DNA of 64,000 nt from Gallionella sp. (GCA_028688275.1 JAQTYN010000009.1:1-64000), one strand, 5' to 3'. Positions 18,906-29,670 are shown, numbered from the stretch's first letter. A program made the numbers and translations. Notes: generated from the sequence alone by a model not told the origin.

Positions 18906-20018
18906 ATGAAAAAATTGCATATAGGCGTGGCAGCCATCACATTGATCTCAGTGACAGGCTGTAGTAGCCTAGGGCTGGGCGGTAAGCGCGTCGACTACCA
19001 AGCGGGTGCAGCCGTTGCCCCGTCATTAGAAGTCCCGCCTGAAATGACTACACCTGCCAGCGATGATAGATTTAAGATTCCACAAGGTGATGGTGTAGCC
19101 ACTTACTCTAACTACAGCCGCACAGGTGAAACGCCTACTACCCCAACCGCTACCCCCGTGGGCAATCTACTCCCTGAAATCAAAGGCGCGCATTTAGAAC
19201 GCAATGATAGCCAACGCTGGTTAGTGGTCGAAGACAAAGCGGAAGCCGTTTGGCCCATCGTCAAAGCTTTCTGGAAAGAAAATGGCTTGACCATTAAGTC
19301 CGAAGAAGAGGCCATAGGTGTCATCGAAACCGATTGGTCCGAAAATCGCGCCAAAATTCCACAAGATGGCGTGCGTAATCTGATTGGCAAAGTGTTTGAT
19401 GGACTCTATTCTTCCAACGAACGAGATCAATATCGCACGAGACTGGAACGCAGCAAAGACGGTCTCAGCACCGAAATTTACATCACCCATCGTGGTATGG
19501 CAGAAGTGTCATCTTCAGACAACTCCTCGACAAAATGGCAAGCGCGCCCCAATGATCCCGAATTAGAAGCCATTATGTTGCAACGCTTGTTGGTACGGCT
19601 TGGTGGTAAATCCGCACCTGCAGCTGAAGTTGCTGCGACGCCCCCCCCTACACCAACCACGACCAGCGGAGCCGCCACACTTCAAGAAGTTTATGATGGC
19701 AGCCAAGTGATCATTATTCAGGATGCCTTTGATAAAAGCTGGCGGCGTACTGGTCTTGCAATTGAGCAATCGGGATTGACCATTGAAGACAAAGACCGCA
19801 CTAAAGGAATTTACTTGCTACGTGCAGTCAAAGTCGAACGTGGCTTCCTCGATAAGTTGCAATTCTGGAAAGACAGCCCTGATGAAAATGCACGTTATCG
19901 CGTAACAGTTAAAGATGGCGGCACAAACTGCGAAGTCGCAGCTACGAATGCCGACGGTTTAAGCAGCAACGATAGCAAAAAACTGTTGAGCGCGATTTTC
20001 CAGCATATCAATCAATAG
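18906..20018 (+). CDS. bamC: outer membrane assembly lipoprotein BamC/NlpB
   Basis: Lipobox LISVTGCSS, downstream of dapA, BamC-type repeats. Confidence 0.88.
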   Translation: MKKLHIGVAAITLISVTGCSSLGLGGKRVDYQAGAAVAPSLEVPPEMTTPASDDRFKIPQGDGVATYSNYSRTGETPTTPTATPVGNLLPEIKGAHLERNDSQRWLVVEDKAEAVWPIVKAFWKENGLTIKSEEEAIGVIETDWSENRAKIPQDGVRNLIGKVFDGLYSSNERDQYRTRLERSKDGLSTEIYITHRGMAEVSSSDNSSTKWQARPNDPELEAIMLQRLLVRLGGKSAPAAEVAATPPPTPTTTSGAATLQEVYDGSQVIIIQDAFDKSWRRTGLAIEQSGLTIEDKDRTKGIYLLRAVKVERGFLDKLQFWKDSPDENARYRVTVKDGGTNCEVAATNADGLSSNDSKKLLSAIFQHINQ

Positions 20019-20032
20019 GTATTTCACGCGCC

Positions 20033-20800
20033 ATGCGCTTTGCCTCTTTAGGCAGCGGGAGTGAAGGCAACGGATTATTGATTTCCGTTGCCCAAACGCA
20101 TCTGCTGATGGATTGTGGTTTTGGATTAAAAGACAGTCTGATGCGTTTGGCACGCTTAGGTATGTCCGCCGAGCAGCTCACGGGCATACTCGTCACGCAC
20201 GAACATGGCGATCACAGTGGCGGCATTGCTAAGCTGGCACGCAAATACAACTTGCCCGTATGGCTGACGCACGGTACGCGGCGCGCGCAACCCAAGGTCT
20301 TTGCTGACCTACCTCAGTACCACGAAATTGATCCCCACCAAGCCTTTCACATCGGCGATGTCGCCATTCAACCCTACCCTGTGCCCCATGACGCAGGCGA
20401 GCCCGTACAGTTCGTGTTCAGCGACGGCGCAAAACGCTTAGGCGTATTAACCGACACAGGATGCAGCACACCCCATATTGAAGCCATGCTGACGGGCTGT
20501 CACGCCTTAGTTTTGGAGTGCAATCATGACCGTGACTTATTGGAAAATGGCAACTATCCATACAGCCTAAAACAACGCGTGGGCGGACGGCTGGGACATT
20601 TAAATAACCAACAATCGGCGCAACTCTTGGCTCAATTGGAGGTGAGTCAGTTACAACATATCATCGCAGCGCATTTGAGCCAGCAAAATAATATGCCACA
20701 ACTGGCAATACAAGCCCTAAGCCAAGTGCTCAATTGCAATGAGGCGTGGATAGGTATTGCCGATCAACAGACAGGGTTTGATTGGCGAGAAATTACCTGA
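20033..20800 (+). CDS. MBL-fold metallohydrolase
   Basis: SLGSGSEGNGLLI, THEHGDHSGGI, DTGCSTPH, LECNHD. Confidence 0.92.
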   Translation: MRFASLGSGSEGNGLLISVAQTHLLMDCGFGLKDSLMRLARLGMSAEQLTGILVTHEHGDHSGGIAKLARKYNLPVWLTHGTRRAQPKVFADLPQYHEIDPHQAFHIGDVAIQPYPVPHDAGEPVQFVFSDGAKRLGVLTDTGCSTPHIEAMLTGCHALVLECNHDRDLLENGNYPYSLKQRVGGRLGHLNNQQSAQLLAQLEVSQLQHIIAAHLSQQNNMPQLAIQALSQVLNCNEAWIGIADQQTGFDWREIT

Positions 20801-20820
20801 TACAACTAACGATAAATGAA

Positions 20821-20844
20821 AAAAGCCGACTTACGTCGGCTTTT
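20821..20844. terminator. bidirectional intrinsic terminator between convergent genes
   Basis: AAAAGCCGAC-TTAC-GTCGGCTTTT. Confidence 0.88.
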
Positions 20845-20869
20845 TACTACATTCGCGGTTAAGGACGAA

Positions 20870-21094
20870 TTAGTGTGCAGCTGGAGCAGCTGGAGCAGCA
20901 GAAGCAGCAACAGCAGAAGCGTCAGCAGCAACAACAGCAGAAGCGTCAGCAGCTGGAGCAGCAACAGCGGATACAGCTGCTGGAGCTTCAACTACAGCAG
21001 GAGCTGGAGCAGCAGCTGGTTCTTCAGCTGGTTTATCACCACAAGCAGTCAAAGCCAACGCCAACAAAGCAACAACAAGAGCGGATTGTTTCAT
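20870..21094 (-). CDS. small Ala/Val/Pro-rich lipoprotein
   Basis: MKQSALVVALLALALTACGDKPAEE lipobox followed by Ala-rich low-complexity repeats. Confidence 0.8.
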   Translation of the reverse strand: MKQSALVVALLALALTACGDKPAEEPAAAPAPAVVEAPAAVSAVAAPAADASAVVAADASAVAASAAPAAPAAH

Positions 21095-21242
21095 TTTATT
21101 TCCTTAAGTTAAATTTCGACACAGTTTAAATTTTCGCTTGACCCCGAATAACTGCCTAAGCAATCACACAAAATCAAAGACGCGGCATTCTACCAGTGCG
21201 CCACAGAAAATCTAGTCTATTTTCAACTATTTTTGTGTTTTA

Positions 21243-21734
21243 TTACAAACCCAACTTGTCTGGCGAAAGTGCCTGTGGAGACTCCCCCCACATTTCCATA
21301 AAAAATCCCTTTAGAACACGGGCTTGAACTGCATCATTTTGTTCAAAAACACCACGAGCATCATCAAAATGAAAACGTCGCACGCAATGATTGTCATCCG
21401 CCACCGCAAAAGGCGTGGAAATATGATGCAAATGCGTAATGGTCCGATGAATAAACATTCTGCTAGAGAATTGGCGCAAAAGCATCATCATGCGCGGGCA
21501 AAAATTCGACAAATAATGAATATCATGTGCCAACACATACAGTCGATGGGTAGGGCTATCTAACAAAAAACGATGCAGGATGCTATAACGCGCCTCGCTA
21601 TTAAATCCTAGTCCATCAAAACTCTTGTCAAAAAGATAAAGATTGCGCTCGGCCAAACCACACAAAGTATCCAAAGCGGCCGTGTATTCACCCATTCCGT
21701 TCAACTGAATATGTTGCAATAATTTATCCGACAT
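21243..21734 (-). CDS. conserved hypothetical protein
   Basis: 164-aa ORF starting MSDKLLQHIQ immediately downstream of roxA. Confidence 0.7.
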   Translation of the reverse strand: MSDKLLQHIQLNGMGEYTAALDTLCGLAERNLYLFDKSFDGLGFNSEARYSILHRFLLDSPTHRLYVLAHDIHYLSNFCPRMMMLLRQFSSRMFIHRTITHLHHISTPFAVADDNHCVRRFHFDDARGVFEQNDAVQARVLKGFFMEMWGESPQALSPDKLGL

Positions 21735-21745
21735 TTTGTTCTCCG

Positions 21746-22882
21746 TTATCTTTTGATCTGCCCAACGACTAAATAACCATCCAAATACCATTCATACAAC
21801 AAGACCCCCAACGCTTCTGGACAATCTGCCAGTTCGGTTAAGACACGCTGATCCGCCAACTCACGCACTCGCACATAAAGAGTGTGGCTTAGCTGTTGCG
21901 CTTCCCCATTGATAAACACGCTACCACCCTGACACAACATTTGCGATTTTAAATCTAACTCAACGCCCTTCTTTTGAATGGCGGCAATAAACTTTCCTTG
22001 GGCCAAAGGACGCTCTGGTGCATCAAAGAAGATATGTGACTTAGGTTCACTCAAATAACATCCCAGGAAGTTTGCAATATCTTCTTTATCCCAGCGCACT
22101 TGAGCAATCGCCTTTGCGACCTGGTCTAACATGGCACCCCCAATTTCAGAAGGGTGAGATTGAGTGGTTAAATCGGGGTCGGCATACACCCCCTCCACCG
22201 TAATACGGTCTTGCAAATAAACCAGAAATTGCTCCGCCAATTCCTGATACGCTGGCGTGCGAAAACCAATGGAATAAGTCATGCAATCATCTTCGGCGAT
22301 ACCGTTATGCCCGCAATGCGGCGGCAAATACAACATATCGCCCGCTTCCAACACCCATTCTTGCTCAACCTGAAAATTCTTAAGAATACGTAGCGGCGCA
22401 CCTGCTATCAATTCTTTATCCGCCTGCGTAGAAATCTGCCAACGTCGATGCCCTAACCCTTGCAGCAGAAACACATCATACGAATCAAAATGTGGCCCAA
22501 CGCCACCGCCCTTGGGCGCATAGCTGACCATCAAATCATCCAAGCGCGCATGAGGAATAAAACTAAATGCCTTCAGCAACTCAGCTGCTTCAGGCAAATA
22601 ATGATTCACCCCCTGCACTAATACCGTCCATTTGGTTTTACCAAACCCCTTAAAATCCTCGACATCAAACGGAGAGTGCTGGAGCGCAAACTTACCTTTT
22701 GGCTGCGTCACTAAGCGCGCTTGTACATCGTCGCTGCATGCAAGATCAATTAATTGTTGCGGATTTAATAATCCTGTGAAATTGGGAACCGCTTGACGAA
22801 TCAATAACGGTTTCTTTTGCCAATAATCACGCAGGAATTCGTCAACGCTCAGGTTGCCAAGTAGGGTAGTTAGATTTTTCAT
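21746..22882 (-). CDS. roxA: cupin (JmjC-like) ribosomal protein uL16 arginine hydroxylase RoxA/YcfD
   Basis: YWQKKPLLIRQAVPNF, APKGGGVGPHFDSYDVFLLQGLGHRRW, LPPHCGHNGIAEDDCMTYSIGFR. Confidence 0.92.
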   Translation of the reverse strand: MKNLTTLLGNLSVDEFLRDYWQKKPLLIRQAVPNFTGLLNPQQLIDLACSDDVQARLVTQPKGKFALQHSPFDVEDFKGFGKTKWTVLVQGVNHYLPEAAELLKAFSFIPHARLDDLMVSYAPKGGGVGPHFDSYDVFLLQGLGHRRWQISTQADKELIAGAPLRILKNFQVEQEWVLEAGDMLYLPPHCGHNGIAEDDCMTYSIGFRTPAYQELAEQFLVYLQDRITVEGVYADPDLTTQSHPSEIGGAMLDQVAKAIAQVRWDKEDIANFLGCYLSEPKSHIFFDAPERPLAQGKFIAAIQKKGVELDLKSQMLCQGGSVFINGEAQQLSHTLYVRVRELADQRVLTELADCPEALGVLLYEWYLDGYLVVGQIKR

Positions 22883-23109
22883 GTGCGAATTATAGCCGTG
22901 TGCGGCTTCGGCAGCATGGCAAAAATAAACTTATCGCTTCAAACAAAAACAATTAAAATGTCACCCCAAGTCCGTCATAGGTCTTATGGCATGGTTGTGC
23001 TGTTATTTATCACATGTATCTTTTGACCTTTATATTTCGTCAAGCTGAAACAAAACCATAGCATTATTCAAGCGGCATACTTAAAATTTAACCACCTAAA
23101 GGAATCAAA

Positions 23110-23598
23110 ATGAAAATCACTAAAGACGCTGTTGTCTCGCTACGCTATACCTTAGTGGATGCTAATACCAACGAAATACTAGAAACCATGGAAGAACCCA
23201 TTAGCTACCTGCACGGCGGTTATGACGGCATTTTTCCTTTGGTTGAAGAGGCACTGCAAGGCAAAAGTACGGGCGACACTTGCTCTGTCACTTTGCAACC
23301 CGATGACGCATTTGGTGAATACGACCATGATCTCGTAGAAGAAGAAAACATCAGCTCCTTCCCCAAGGATATTACGGTTGGCATGCAGTTTGAAGGCGGC
23401 CCAGAAGACTCAGAAGATGAGGATTTTATCCTGTACACCGTGGTGTCTATTGATGGTGAAAATGTCACCGTCGATGGCAATCATCCTCTGTCAGGTAAAA
23501 CACTGACTTTCAATTGCACCGTCACGGGTGTGCGCACAGCGACCGCTGAAGAATTAGCACACGGTCACGTACATGACGGCGAAGAAACATTGCACTAA
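23110..23598 (+). CDS. slyD: FKBP-type peptidyl-prolyl isomerase SlyD
   Basis: SYLHGGYDGIFPLVEEALQGKSTGD, VDGNHPLSGKTLTFNCTV. Confidence 0.92.
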   Translation: MKITKDAVVSLRYTLVDANTNEILETMEEPISYLHGGYDGIFPLVEEALQGKSTGDTCSVTLQPDDAFGEYDHDLVEEENISSFPKDITVGMQFEGGPEDSEDEDFILYTVVSIDGENVTVDGNHPLSGKTLTFNCTVTGVRTATAEELAHGHVHDGEETLH

Positions 23599-23612
23599 AC
23601 GCGCGTCATTTG

Positions 23613-23634
23613 AGAGGGGGCAATTGCCCCCTCT
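23613..23634. terminator. perfect 22-nt palindrome between convergent slyD and thiG; probable terminator
   Basis: AGAGGGGGCAATTGCCCCCTCT; weak T-tract. Confidence 0.5.
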
Positions 23635-23642
23635 TAAGCTGA

Positions 23643-24437
23643 TTAAGCGCGCACTGAGCTAATCATGCCCGTCACAGGCGAACTGGGACTGGCACTGTAA
23701 AATTTCTTAGGCATACGTCCCGCCAAAAAGGCAGATCGTCCAGCCAACACCGCTTGTTTCATCGCGGATGCCATCAATACAGGTTGTTGAGCCGCCGCAA
23801 TAGCGGTATTCATCAACACGCCTTGGCAGCCCAATTCCATAGCAATGGCTGCATCAGAAGCCGTACCCACGCCCGCATCCACAATCACGGGCACTTTAAC
23901 GCGCTCCATAATCAATTGCAGATTCCATGGGTTCAAAATTCCCATTCCTGAGCCTATCAATGAAGCCAGCGGCATAATTGCCACGCAGCCAATGTCTGCT
24001 AGTTGCTGCGCAATAATGGGGTCGTCCGAAGTATAAACCATCACATCAAAGCCCTCTGCCACGAGCGTTTTGGCCGCCGCAATCGTTTCAATCACATTAG
24101 GATACAGCGATTGAGGATCGCCCAATACCTCTAACTTAACCAAACGATGGTCATCCAACAATTCACGCGCTAAGCGCAAAGTACGCACCGCATCGTCTGC
24201 GGTATAGCAGCCTGCGGTGTTGGGTAGTAAAGTGTATCTTGATGGAGGCAAAATTTCCAACAAACTCGGCTCATTGGGATTTTGCCCTATGTTGCTGCGG
24301 CGAATAGCAATGGTAATAATTTCTGCGCCGCTCGCTTCAATGGCAGCTTGGGTTTCAGCAAAATCTTTATACTTTCCCGTGCCGACGAGCAATCGGGAGG
24401 AATAACTTTTACCAGCGATAATAAGATTGTCGTTCAT
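23643..24437 (-). CDS. thiG: thiazole synthase
   Basis: [47 protein letters not shown]. Confidence 0.96.
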   Translation of the reverse strand: MNDNLIIAGKSYSSRLLVGTGKYKDFAETQAAIEASGAEIITIAIRRSNIGQNPNEPSLLEILPPSRYTLLPNTAGCYTADDAVRTLRLARELLDDHRLVKLEVLGDPQSLYPNVIETIAAAKTLVAEGFDVMVYTSDDPIIAQQLADIGCVAIMPLASLIGSGMGILNPWNLQLIMERVKVPVIVDAGVGTASDAAIAMELGCQGVLMNTAIAAAQQPVLMASAMKQAVLAGRSAFLAGRMPKKFYSASPSSPVTGMISSVRA

Positions 24438-24594
24438 AGTATTCTTTCGTTTAAAAAATACCTCACGCGCGAACGTAAAGGAATAATACGGCGCCAGGCA
24501 GGCAAGCGTAGCACATCCTAAGGCTGCAAAGTTACGCGCACAAGACAGTGCAAAAGACTGGAGACCGAAGCACGCCCTATCAACCGAGGTGCTA

Positions 24595-25647
24595 TCAGTC
24601 GTGATATTGATTCTGTATATCCAACATATCGGGAAGGATGCCTATCAACAAGGGAATAAGATTTGGGTCAAAACACTTCCCTGCTTGCTCTTGCATATAA
24701 GCCAAAGCTTTGTCCAACCCCCAAGATTGTTTATAAGGGCGCGCACTGGTCAATGCATCGAAAACATCTACAATCGCAACGATGCGCCCAACCAACGGAA
24801 TTTCTTCACCCACCAAGCCATTAGGGTATCCAGAACCATCCCATCGCTCATGATGGGTTGATACCACCATTCGAGCCATTTGCATCAATGCGGATGAATC
24901 ATCGCCAATAATTAGTACGCCCATCTCAACATGGGACATCATCACCTGCCACTCCTCGCGGGTCAGATTATCTTGCTTGCGCAGTATCTCATCAGGAACG
25001 CCTATTTTGCCAATATCGTGCATCGAAGCTGCCAATAACAGTAACTCTGCTTCGTCATGACTCATATTGGCTTTTAAGGCAAGAAGTCTTGCATAGCGAC
25101 TCATGCGCATAATATGCATCCCTGTGCCATGGTCCCGATATGCGGCAGCACAGCATAGACGCTCAACGACTTGCTGCCGAGTGCTCGTCAGTTCAGCAGT
25201 ACGGAGCTCAACCAACTTCTCTAAATGTAAACGATACTGTTCATTTTCTTGTTTCAATCGGACGCGTTCAATACAGCGACGGATCAAGTGTTCCAGTGCT
25301 GCCATACTATGGATGGGTTTGGTTACGAAATCCCACACCCCTTTGTGTATCGCGTTTACTGCACGTTCCAGATTTCCCGTACCAGAAATGACAATAACAG
25401 ACTGACCAGGGGCTTCCCGCCGCAGCTGGTCAATAAATTGAAATCCATCCATGAAGGGCATACTTAAATCGACCAGTATTATGTCTGGATGGTGTTGATG
25501 AAGTATCTCAAGACCTGTCACCCCATTCTCAGCTTCAAACACTTTGATGCCAGAATCTTCAAAATAGACACTAATGCTAGATCGAAACCGTTGGTCGTCG
25601 TCGATGATGAGCAGTGAAAAGGGAGCCGTATAATGTTTGGTGTGCAT
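24595..25647 (-). CDS. response regulator with HD-GYP c-di-GMP phosphodiesterase domain
   Basis: Receiver ([18 protein letters not shown]) + HD-GYP ([28 protein letters not shown]). Confidence 0.95.
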   Translation of the reverse strand: MHTKHYTAPFSLLIIDDDQRFRSSISVYFEDSGIKVFEAENGVTGLEILHQHHPDIILVDLSMPFMDGFQFIDQLRREAPGQSVIVISGTGNLERAVNAIHKGVWDFVTKPIHSMAALEHLIRRCIERVRLKQENEQYRLHLEKLVELRTAELTSTRQQVVERLCCAAAYRDHGTGMHIMRMSRYARLLALKANMSHDEAELLLLAASMHDIGKIGVPDEILRKQDNLTREEWQVMMSHVEMGVLIIGDDSSALMQMARMVVSTHHERWDGSGYPNGLVGEEIPLVGRIVAIVDVFDALTSARPYKQSWGLDKALAYMQEQAGKCFDPNLIPLLIGILPDMLDIQNQYHD

Positions 25648-25657
25648 CCCACCTCCA

Positions 25658-26038
25658 CTAAATCCCGCCCAAATCTCTCAAGCGGGTGAATAGTGCAGCT
25701 GGATCGGATAATGGCTTAATGAAAACATCATCATCAGTTAATCCAATGTGGCGAAGTTCATTAGACAACAAGTAATTTGATGAACCAGTATAAATCACAA
25801 AACACAAATCTGGATAAGACGCATGGGCTATTTCGACAAATTTGCCGCCACTCATACTCGGAAGTCGAATATCAACGATGACCACATCAATGGCAACCGA
25901 ATACATTACTTGCAGTGCCGCTTCCCCACTTTCAGCTTCAAACACTCGAAAACCTTCATCCTCAAGGAGCACCTTCAAGTTACGCCGATGACTATCATGA
26001 TCATCCAACAACAATACGGTCATGGGTATCGACATCAT
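25658..26038 (-). CDS. single-domain response regulator receiver
   Basis: LLDDHDSHRRNLK, VVIVDIRLPSMSG. Confidence 0.92.
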   Translation of the reverse strand: MMSIPMTVLLLDDHDSHRRNLKVLLEDEGFRVFEAESGEAALQVMYSVAIDVVIVDIRLPSMSGGKFVEIAHASYPDLCFVIYTGSSNYLLSNELRHIGLTDDDVFIKPLSDPAALFTRLRDLGGI

Positions 26039-27912
26039 CTAGCACCGCCTAACGCTAACGGCAAGGTCACCACAAATGTACATCCCTTGTTAGGTATTGA
26101 TTCTAATGTCATTTCTCCACCATGCTTATCGACCACAATGACATATGCAATCCACAAGCCCAACCCCGTACCGCTACCGATGGGTTTAGTGGTAAAGAAG
26201 GGCTCAAAAGCGCGCCGCCGTGCATCCTCACTGAATCCAACCCCGTTATCTTGAACTTCAATGCGTACACGATCTGCGAGCAATCGTGCACGCAAAGTGA
26301 TCTGCGGCGTGAAATCACCACCAGCGGTCATTTCAATTTTATCCATCAATGCCTGCGCACTATTTTTGAGCAAATTCAACAAAACCTGTTCAATCTGGCT
26401 ACGCACCATGGGCACGGGGGGCAAGTCAGGATCCACTTCAATGACAATTTTAATCTGACGAAAATCAATGTTTTTATTGAAGTCATAGTCTTTCTGTGCC
26501 AAATCAATAGATTGATTAAATAAGGTTTCAAGTCGTATTGGCGTATATTTAGATTCACTATTGCGACTGAATTCGAGCAAACTACGCACAATCTTAGCGG
26601 CACGCTCACCATCCAACTTGATGTCATTCAAAAATGCAAATACGTTGCGCTTCTCAAGATAACAGCGAATCGCTTCAACCGTGATGCCACATTCCATTGC
26701 CGCCTGATGGTTAGTTTCTAAGCTTTCTGATACACGACGCTCGATGTTTTGCGCGGCTTGCACCATAACACCAAGCGGGTTGTTGATTTCATGGGCTACG
26801 CCAGCTGCCAACCCTCCAATCGACACCATCTTATTAGTTTGCATCATTACTTCTTCGACACGTACGCGTTCAGTCACGTCCACAATATGTATCACAGCTC
26901 CACCTTTAACCGCAGAGGAAAGCGGGTAAACAGCAACCTCAAAGAAATAGGTCTGCCCCCCTTCTTGTTTTACCATGGGTAATCGGTTAATGGCCTTGTG
27001 TTTACGAACCGCATCGAGAATTACTTTGACGTTATCTTCCGAGTATGGAAATGCGGCACGCAACGGCCTACCTATCATAGATTCCGCTGAGTTTTCGCTT
27101 GCCCCAATCGCGGCTGAATTACAGAATGAAATCAGACCTTCGCGGGTTACTACGATCAATGCGGAGGGCATGGCGCAGGTTACATCGACCAATAAGGAGC
27201 GTGCCGCCGCAATTTCGGTCAGCATCGCAATGCGCGCTTGGTCTCGTGATTGCAAACCATCCAACATACTGGAAAAACGCTCGTGCAACACGTCAATTTC
27301 ATCTTGCGATCCTTTACGCAAAAAAGACAAATCAACTCGTCCTGACAGTTCTGTTGCAATAACTTCTTCAGTCAGCAATTTCAACTTTTCAATACGTTTA
27401 ACAACCACTCGGCTGAGTATGTAATGCAATATCAAGCTAAACAAAATAACGAATATCCCCATATGGATAATCATTGATTTAATACGTTTAGCGATAATTA
27501 CCTCATTGTCCTGTTCTGATATCAGCAGCTTGACCTCGCCTAATTTCTGTTTTTCTCTTGAGGTGTTGTAGAGCATGATATCGGCTCGTGAGACCAACAC
27601 ATTCCCTAGAACCGCATTGCCATAACGAGCAACAACACGACCCTTTTGTGACACTTCGACCAACTTGACGCTATCACTCTCATGTGCAATGGTTTTTAAT
27701 GCTATCTCTAACGCGGGATAGTCCTCTGAAACCAACACTTCCACACTATAAGCCGCGATTGACTGCGCAATGGCGTTGCCTTGTTCGTGCAAAATGGATT
27801 TCAATGCAAGACGTTCATCATTCACCGTCAGAGCCCCGAACAACCCCATCAGCAAAGGAGGAACAAGAAAGATACTTAGCGTAATTCGGGTCGAGAGGTG
27901 CATGGTCGTCAA
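26035..27912 (-). CDS. membrane PAS/HAMP-type sensor histidine kinase
   Basis: Two TM segments, GVAHEINNPLGV H-box, LLNLLKNSAQAL N-box, GTGLGLW G-box. Confidence 0.95.
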   Translation of the reverse strand: MTTMHLSTRITLSIFLVPPLLMGLFGALTVNDERLALKSILHEQGNAIAQSIAAYSVEVLVSEDYPALEIALKTIAHESDSVKLVEVSQKGRVVARYGNAVLGNVLVSRADIMLYNTSREKQKLGEVKLLISEQDNEVIIAKRIKSMIIHMGIFVILFSLILHYILSRVVVKRIEKLKLLTEEVIATELSGRVDLSFLRKGSQDEIDVLHERFSSMLDGLQSRDQARIAMLTEIAAARSLLVDVTCAMPSALIVVTREGLISFCNSAAIGASENSAESMIGRPLRAAFPYSEDNVKVILDAVRKHKAINRLPMVKQEGGQTYFFEVAVYPLSSAVKGGAVIHIVDVTERVRVEEVMMQTNKMVSIGGLAAGVAHEINNPLGVMVQAAQNIERRVSESLETNHQAAMECGITVEAIRCYLEKRNVFAFLNDIKLDGERAAKIVRSLLEFSRNSESKYTPIRLETLFNQSIDLAQKDYDFNKNIDFRQIKIVIEVDPDLPPVPMVRSQIEQVLLNLLKNSAQALMDKIEMTAGGDFTPQITLRARLLADRVRIEVQDNGVGFSEDARRRAFEPFFTTKPIGSGTGLGLWIAYVIVVDKHGGEMTLESIPNKGCTFVVTLPLALGGAR

Positions 27913-27916
27913 TTAG

Positions 27917-28771
27917 TTAATCATCAAAACCTTTAATCTTCAGCATACTGCGACGTACGCCATCGAAATCAGTATCTTTAGCGGGTAAAAAACCATCCCG
28001 ACCAATGTACTCCAAATCATCCCCCTTCATCCTGAACATCGCCTTTTGCAACTGCTCAACAATGCCTGTAGCAAGCCCCGCCCTACCTACCCAAGCATGT
28101 GTGGGACTCTGAAATGTCACGATCTGACGCAGCCCTTTCGCTTGTCCATATTTTTGCAATGTCGTTTCGTTAGCCGCCCCCGCATCGTAATTGCCTGCAG
28201 CAACGGCGAAAGCGACTTTATCATGTCGTCCAATGAAATCGTATCCTGCCAAGTCGCGTGCGGTAATACCCGCCTGTAATAGCACCTCTTGAGCAAGATA
28301 ACGTCCTGTCGTTGAGTTTTCCTCACCAAAGGCAAAACGTTTTCCTTTCAGATCGGATAATTTCCGAATAGCAGAATCGGTCGCAACGAAGATGACACCA
28401 TTAAAAAAATTTTCACCATGACTGCTTTCCATCGCGATCAACTGGATATCCTGATTTTTCATTTTAGCCATCACATAACTCACAGGGCCAAGTCGGGAAA
28501 AGTCGGCCTTACCGCTGACCACGGCTTCAATAGCCTCTTCGTAAGTAGGAAATATGCGCATTTTAATCTGCACATTGACCCCCTGTTTAGCAAGCTGCTT
28601 TTCCAAATACAAATGGAAGGGATCCATTTTTTTATATTCTTCTGAGGGACGCTCGCTCGCATAGGTGGCGAAATGCAAAATTAACGACTCTGCCATCACA
28701 GTTAGGCTAAACAACAAACACAATAGCCCCAAAAAGCCCAAAGCGAACGGTTTAAAAAATAGTGAATTCAT
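27917..28771 (-). CDS. PhnD-like periplasmic phosphate/phosphonate-type binding protein
   Basis: Signal peptide; FATYASERPSEEYKKMDPFHLYLEKQL, GKADFSRLGPVSYVMAK, LKGKRFAFGEENSTTGRYL. Confidence 0.9.
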   Translation of the reverse strand: MNSLFFKPFALGFLGLLCLLFSLTVMAESLILHFATYASERPSEEYKKMDPFHLYLEKQLAKQGVNVQIKMRIFPTYEEAIEAVVSGKADFSRLGPVSYVMAKMKNQDIQLIAMESSHGENFFNGVIFVATDSAIRKLSDLKGKRFAFGEENSTTGRYLAQEVLLQAGITARDLAGYDFIGRHDKVAFAVAAGNYDAGAANETTLQKYGQAKGLRQIVTFQSPTHAWVGRAGLATGIVEQLQKAMFRMKGDDLEYIGRDGFLPAKDTDFDGVRRSMLKIKGFDD

Positions 28772-28809
28772 TTTATAGATACGGTATTAAGCAATCAATG
28801 ATCGTCCGA

Positions 28810-29670
28810 TTACGAATCATTGACGATATCGGCAAGTTCTAGACTTGCCACGGGATCGTGGAAATAGAAAATAGGTGGGTGCTGGCGGAATATCCCAGCG
28901 GTTCTCAGTTCAAGATACAACTGATTACCTAGTGCTAATAGCGCATCATCCCAATCTGCTTTCAATGATTTAAAAATTTTGTAAGACAATTCAGATTCAA
29001 GCAACGTACGTGTCTGATTATCCCAACGATTCACCAAATCCCACTCAAGCGTAATATCCCCCCACGTCGTGACCATTTTGCCACACACGGTTTCCTGCCA
29101 ATGTGAAACAGGATAAAGCAACGTTTCAGACGGCGAAATCTGCTCTATCTTAGGAAAGAGTTGCGTGAAATCGCCCACTGTCGTGATGTCGGTTCGCCGT
29201 CCTTTGAGAAACAACGAACCTGAAGCACAATATTTGCAATTATTGAAATGAATGTCTTGTTCCAGCTTTAGCTTGACACTGGTTCCTTTATTCTTGGGGT
29301 AGCACAATGCAGATTTGGGTTTGCGATACAACAATTCAGGAATGAAATTGTGTTGCTTGCATTTGAACTTAGTCAGCTCATCGGTCGCTTCAATGGCGAG
29401 CGACATATTATGCTTGCGAAATAAACCGTTGCTTGACGGTACAGCGGTATCGTAACGGATACCCTCTCGTATCCAAGGCTTGGGAAAAGTCGTCTTCAAC
29501 TTGGTTTTACCCGCTATCTTCTTGACGACTTGAGAAATGACCTTTTGTACTTTGGCGTACAACTGCGCATCAATTTCTGTAGGCTCAGTTTTAGTCAATA
29601 CCACAGCGGTATCAATCTTTAACTGGAACTCAATACTTCTTTCGTGAAAAATCTTGCTGGACATATTCAT
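28810..29670 (-). CDS. hypothetical protein, no recognised family
   Basis: 286-aa ORF on same strand as the signalling cassette; contains CKYC. Confidence 0.65.
   Translation of the reverse strand: MNMSSKIFHERSIEFQLKIDTAVVLTKTEPTEIDAQLYAKVQKVISQVVKKIAGKTKLKTTFPKPWIREGIRYDTAVPSSNGLFRKHNMSLAIEATDELTKFKCKQHNFIPELLYRKPKSALCYPKNKGTSVKLKLEQDIHFNNCKYCASGSLFLKGRRTDITTVGDFTQLFPKIEQISPSETLLYPVSHWQETVCGKMVTTWGDITLEWDLVNRWDNQTRTLLESELSYKIFKSLKADWDDALLALGNQLYLELRTAGIFRQHPPIFYFHDPVASLELADIVNDS

Noticed and set aside
20816-21129. Plus-strand Ser/Gln-rich and minus-strand Leu-rich ORFs over the lipoprotein region (20816..21112, 20875..21129, 20806..20991)
   Set aside because: Frameshifted readings of the repetitive Ala codons of the lipoprotein; no RBS or plausible signal, and they overlap the clear lipobox gene.
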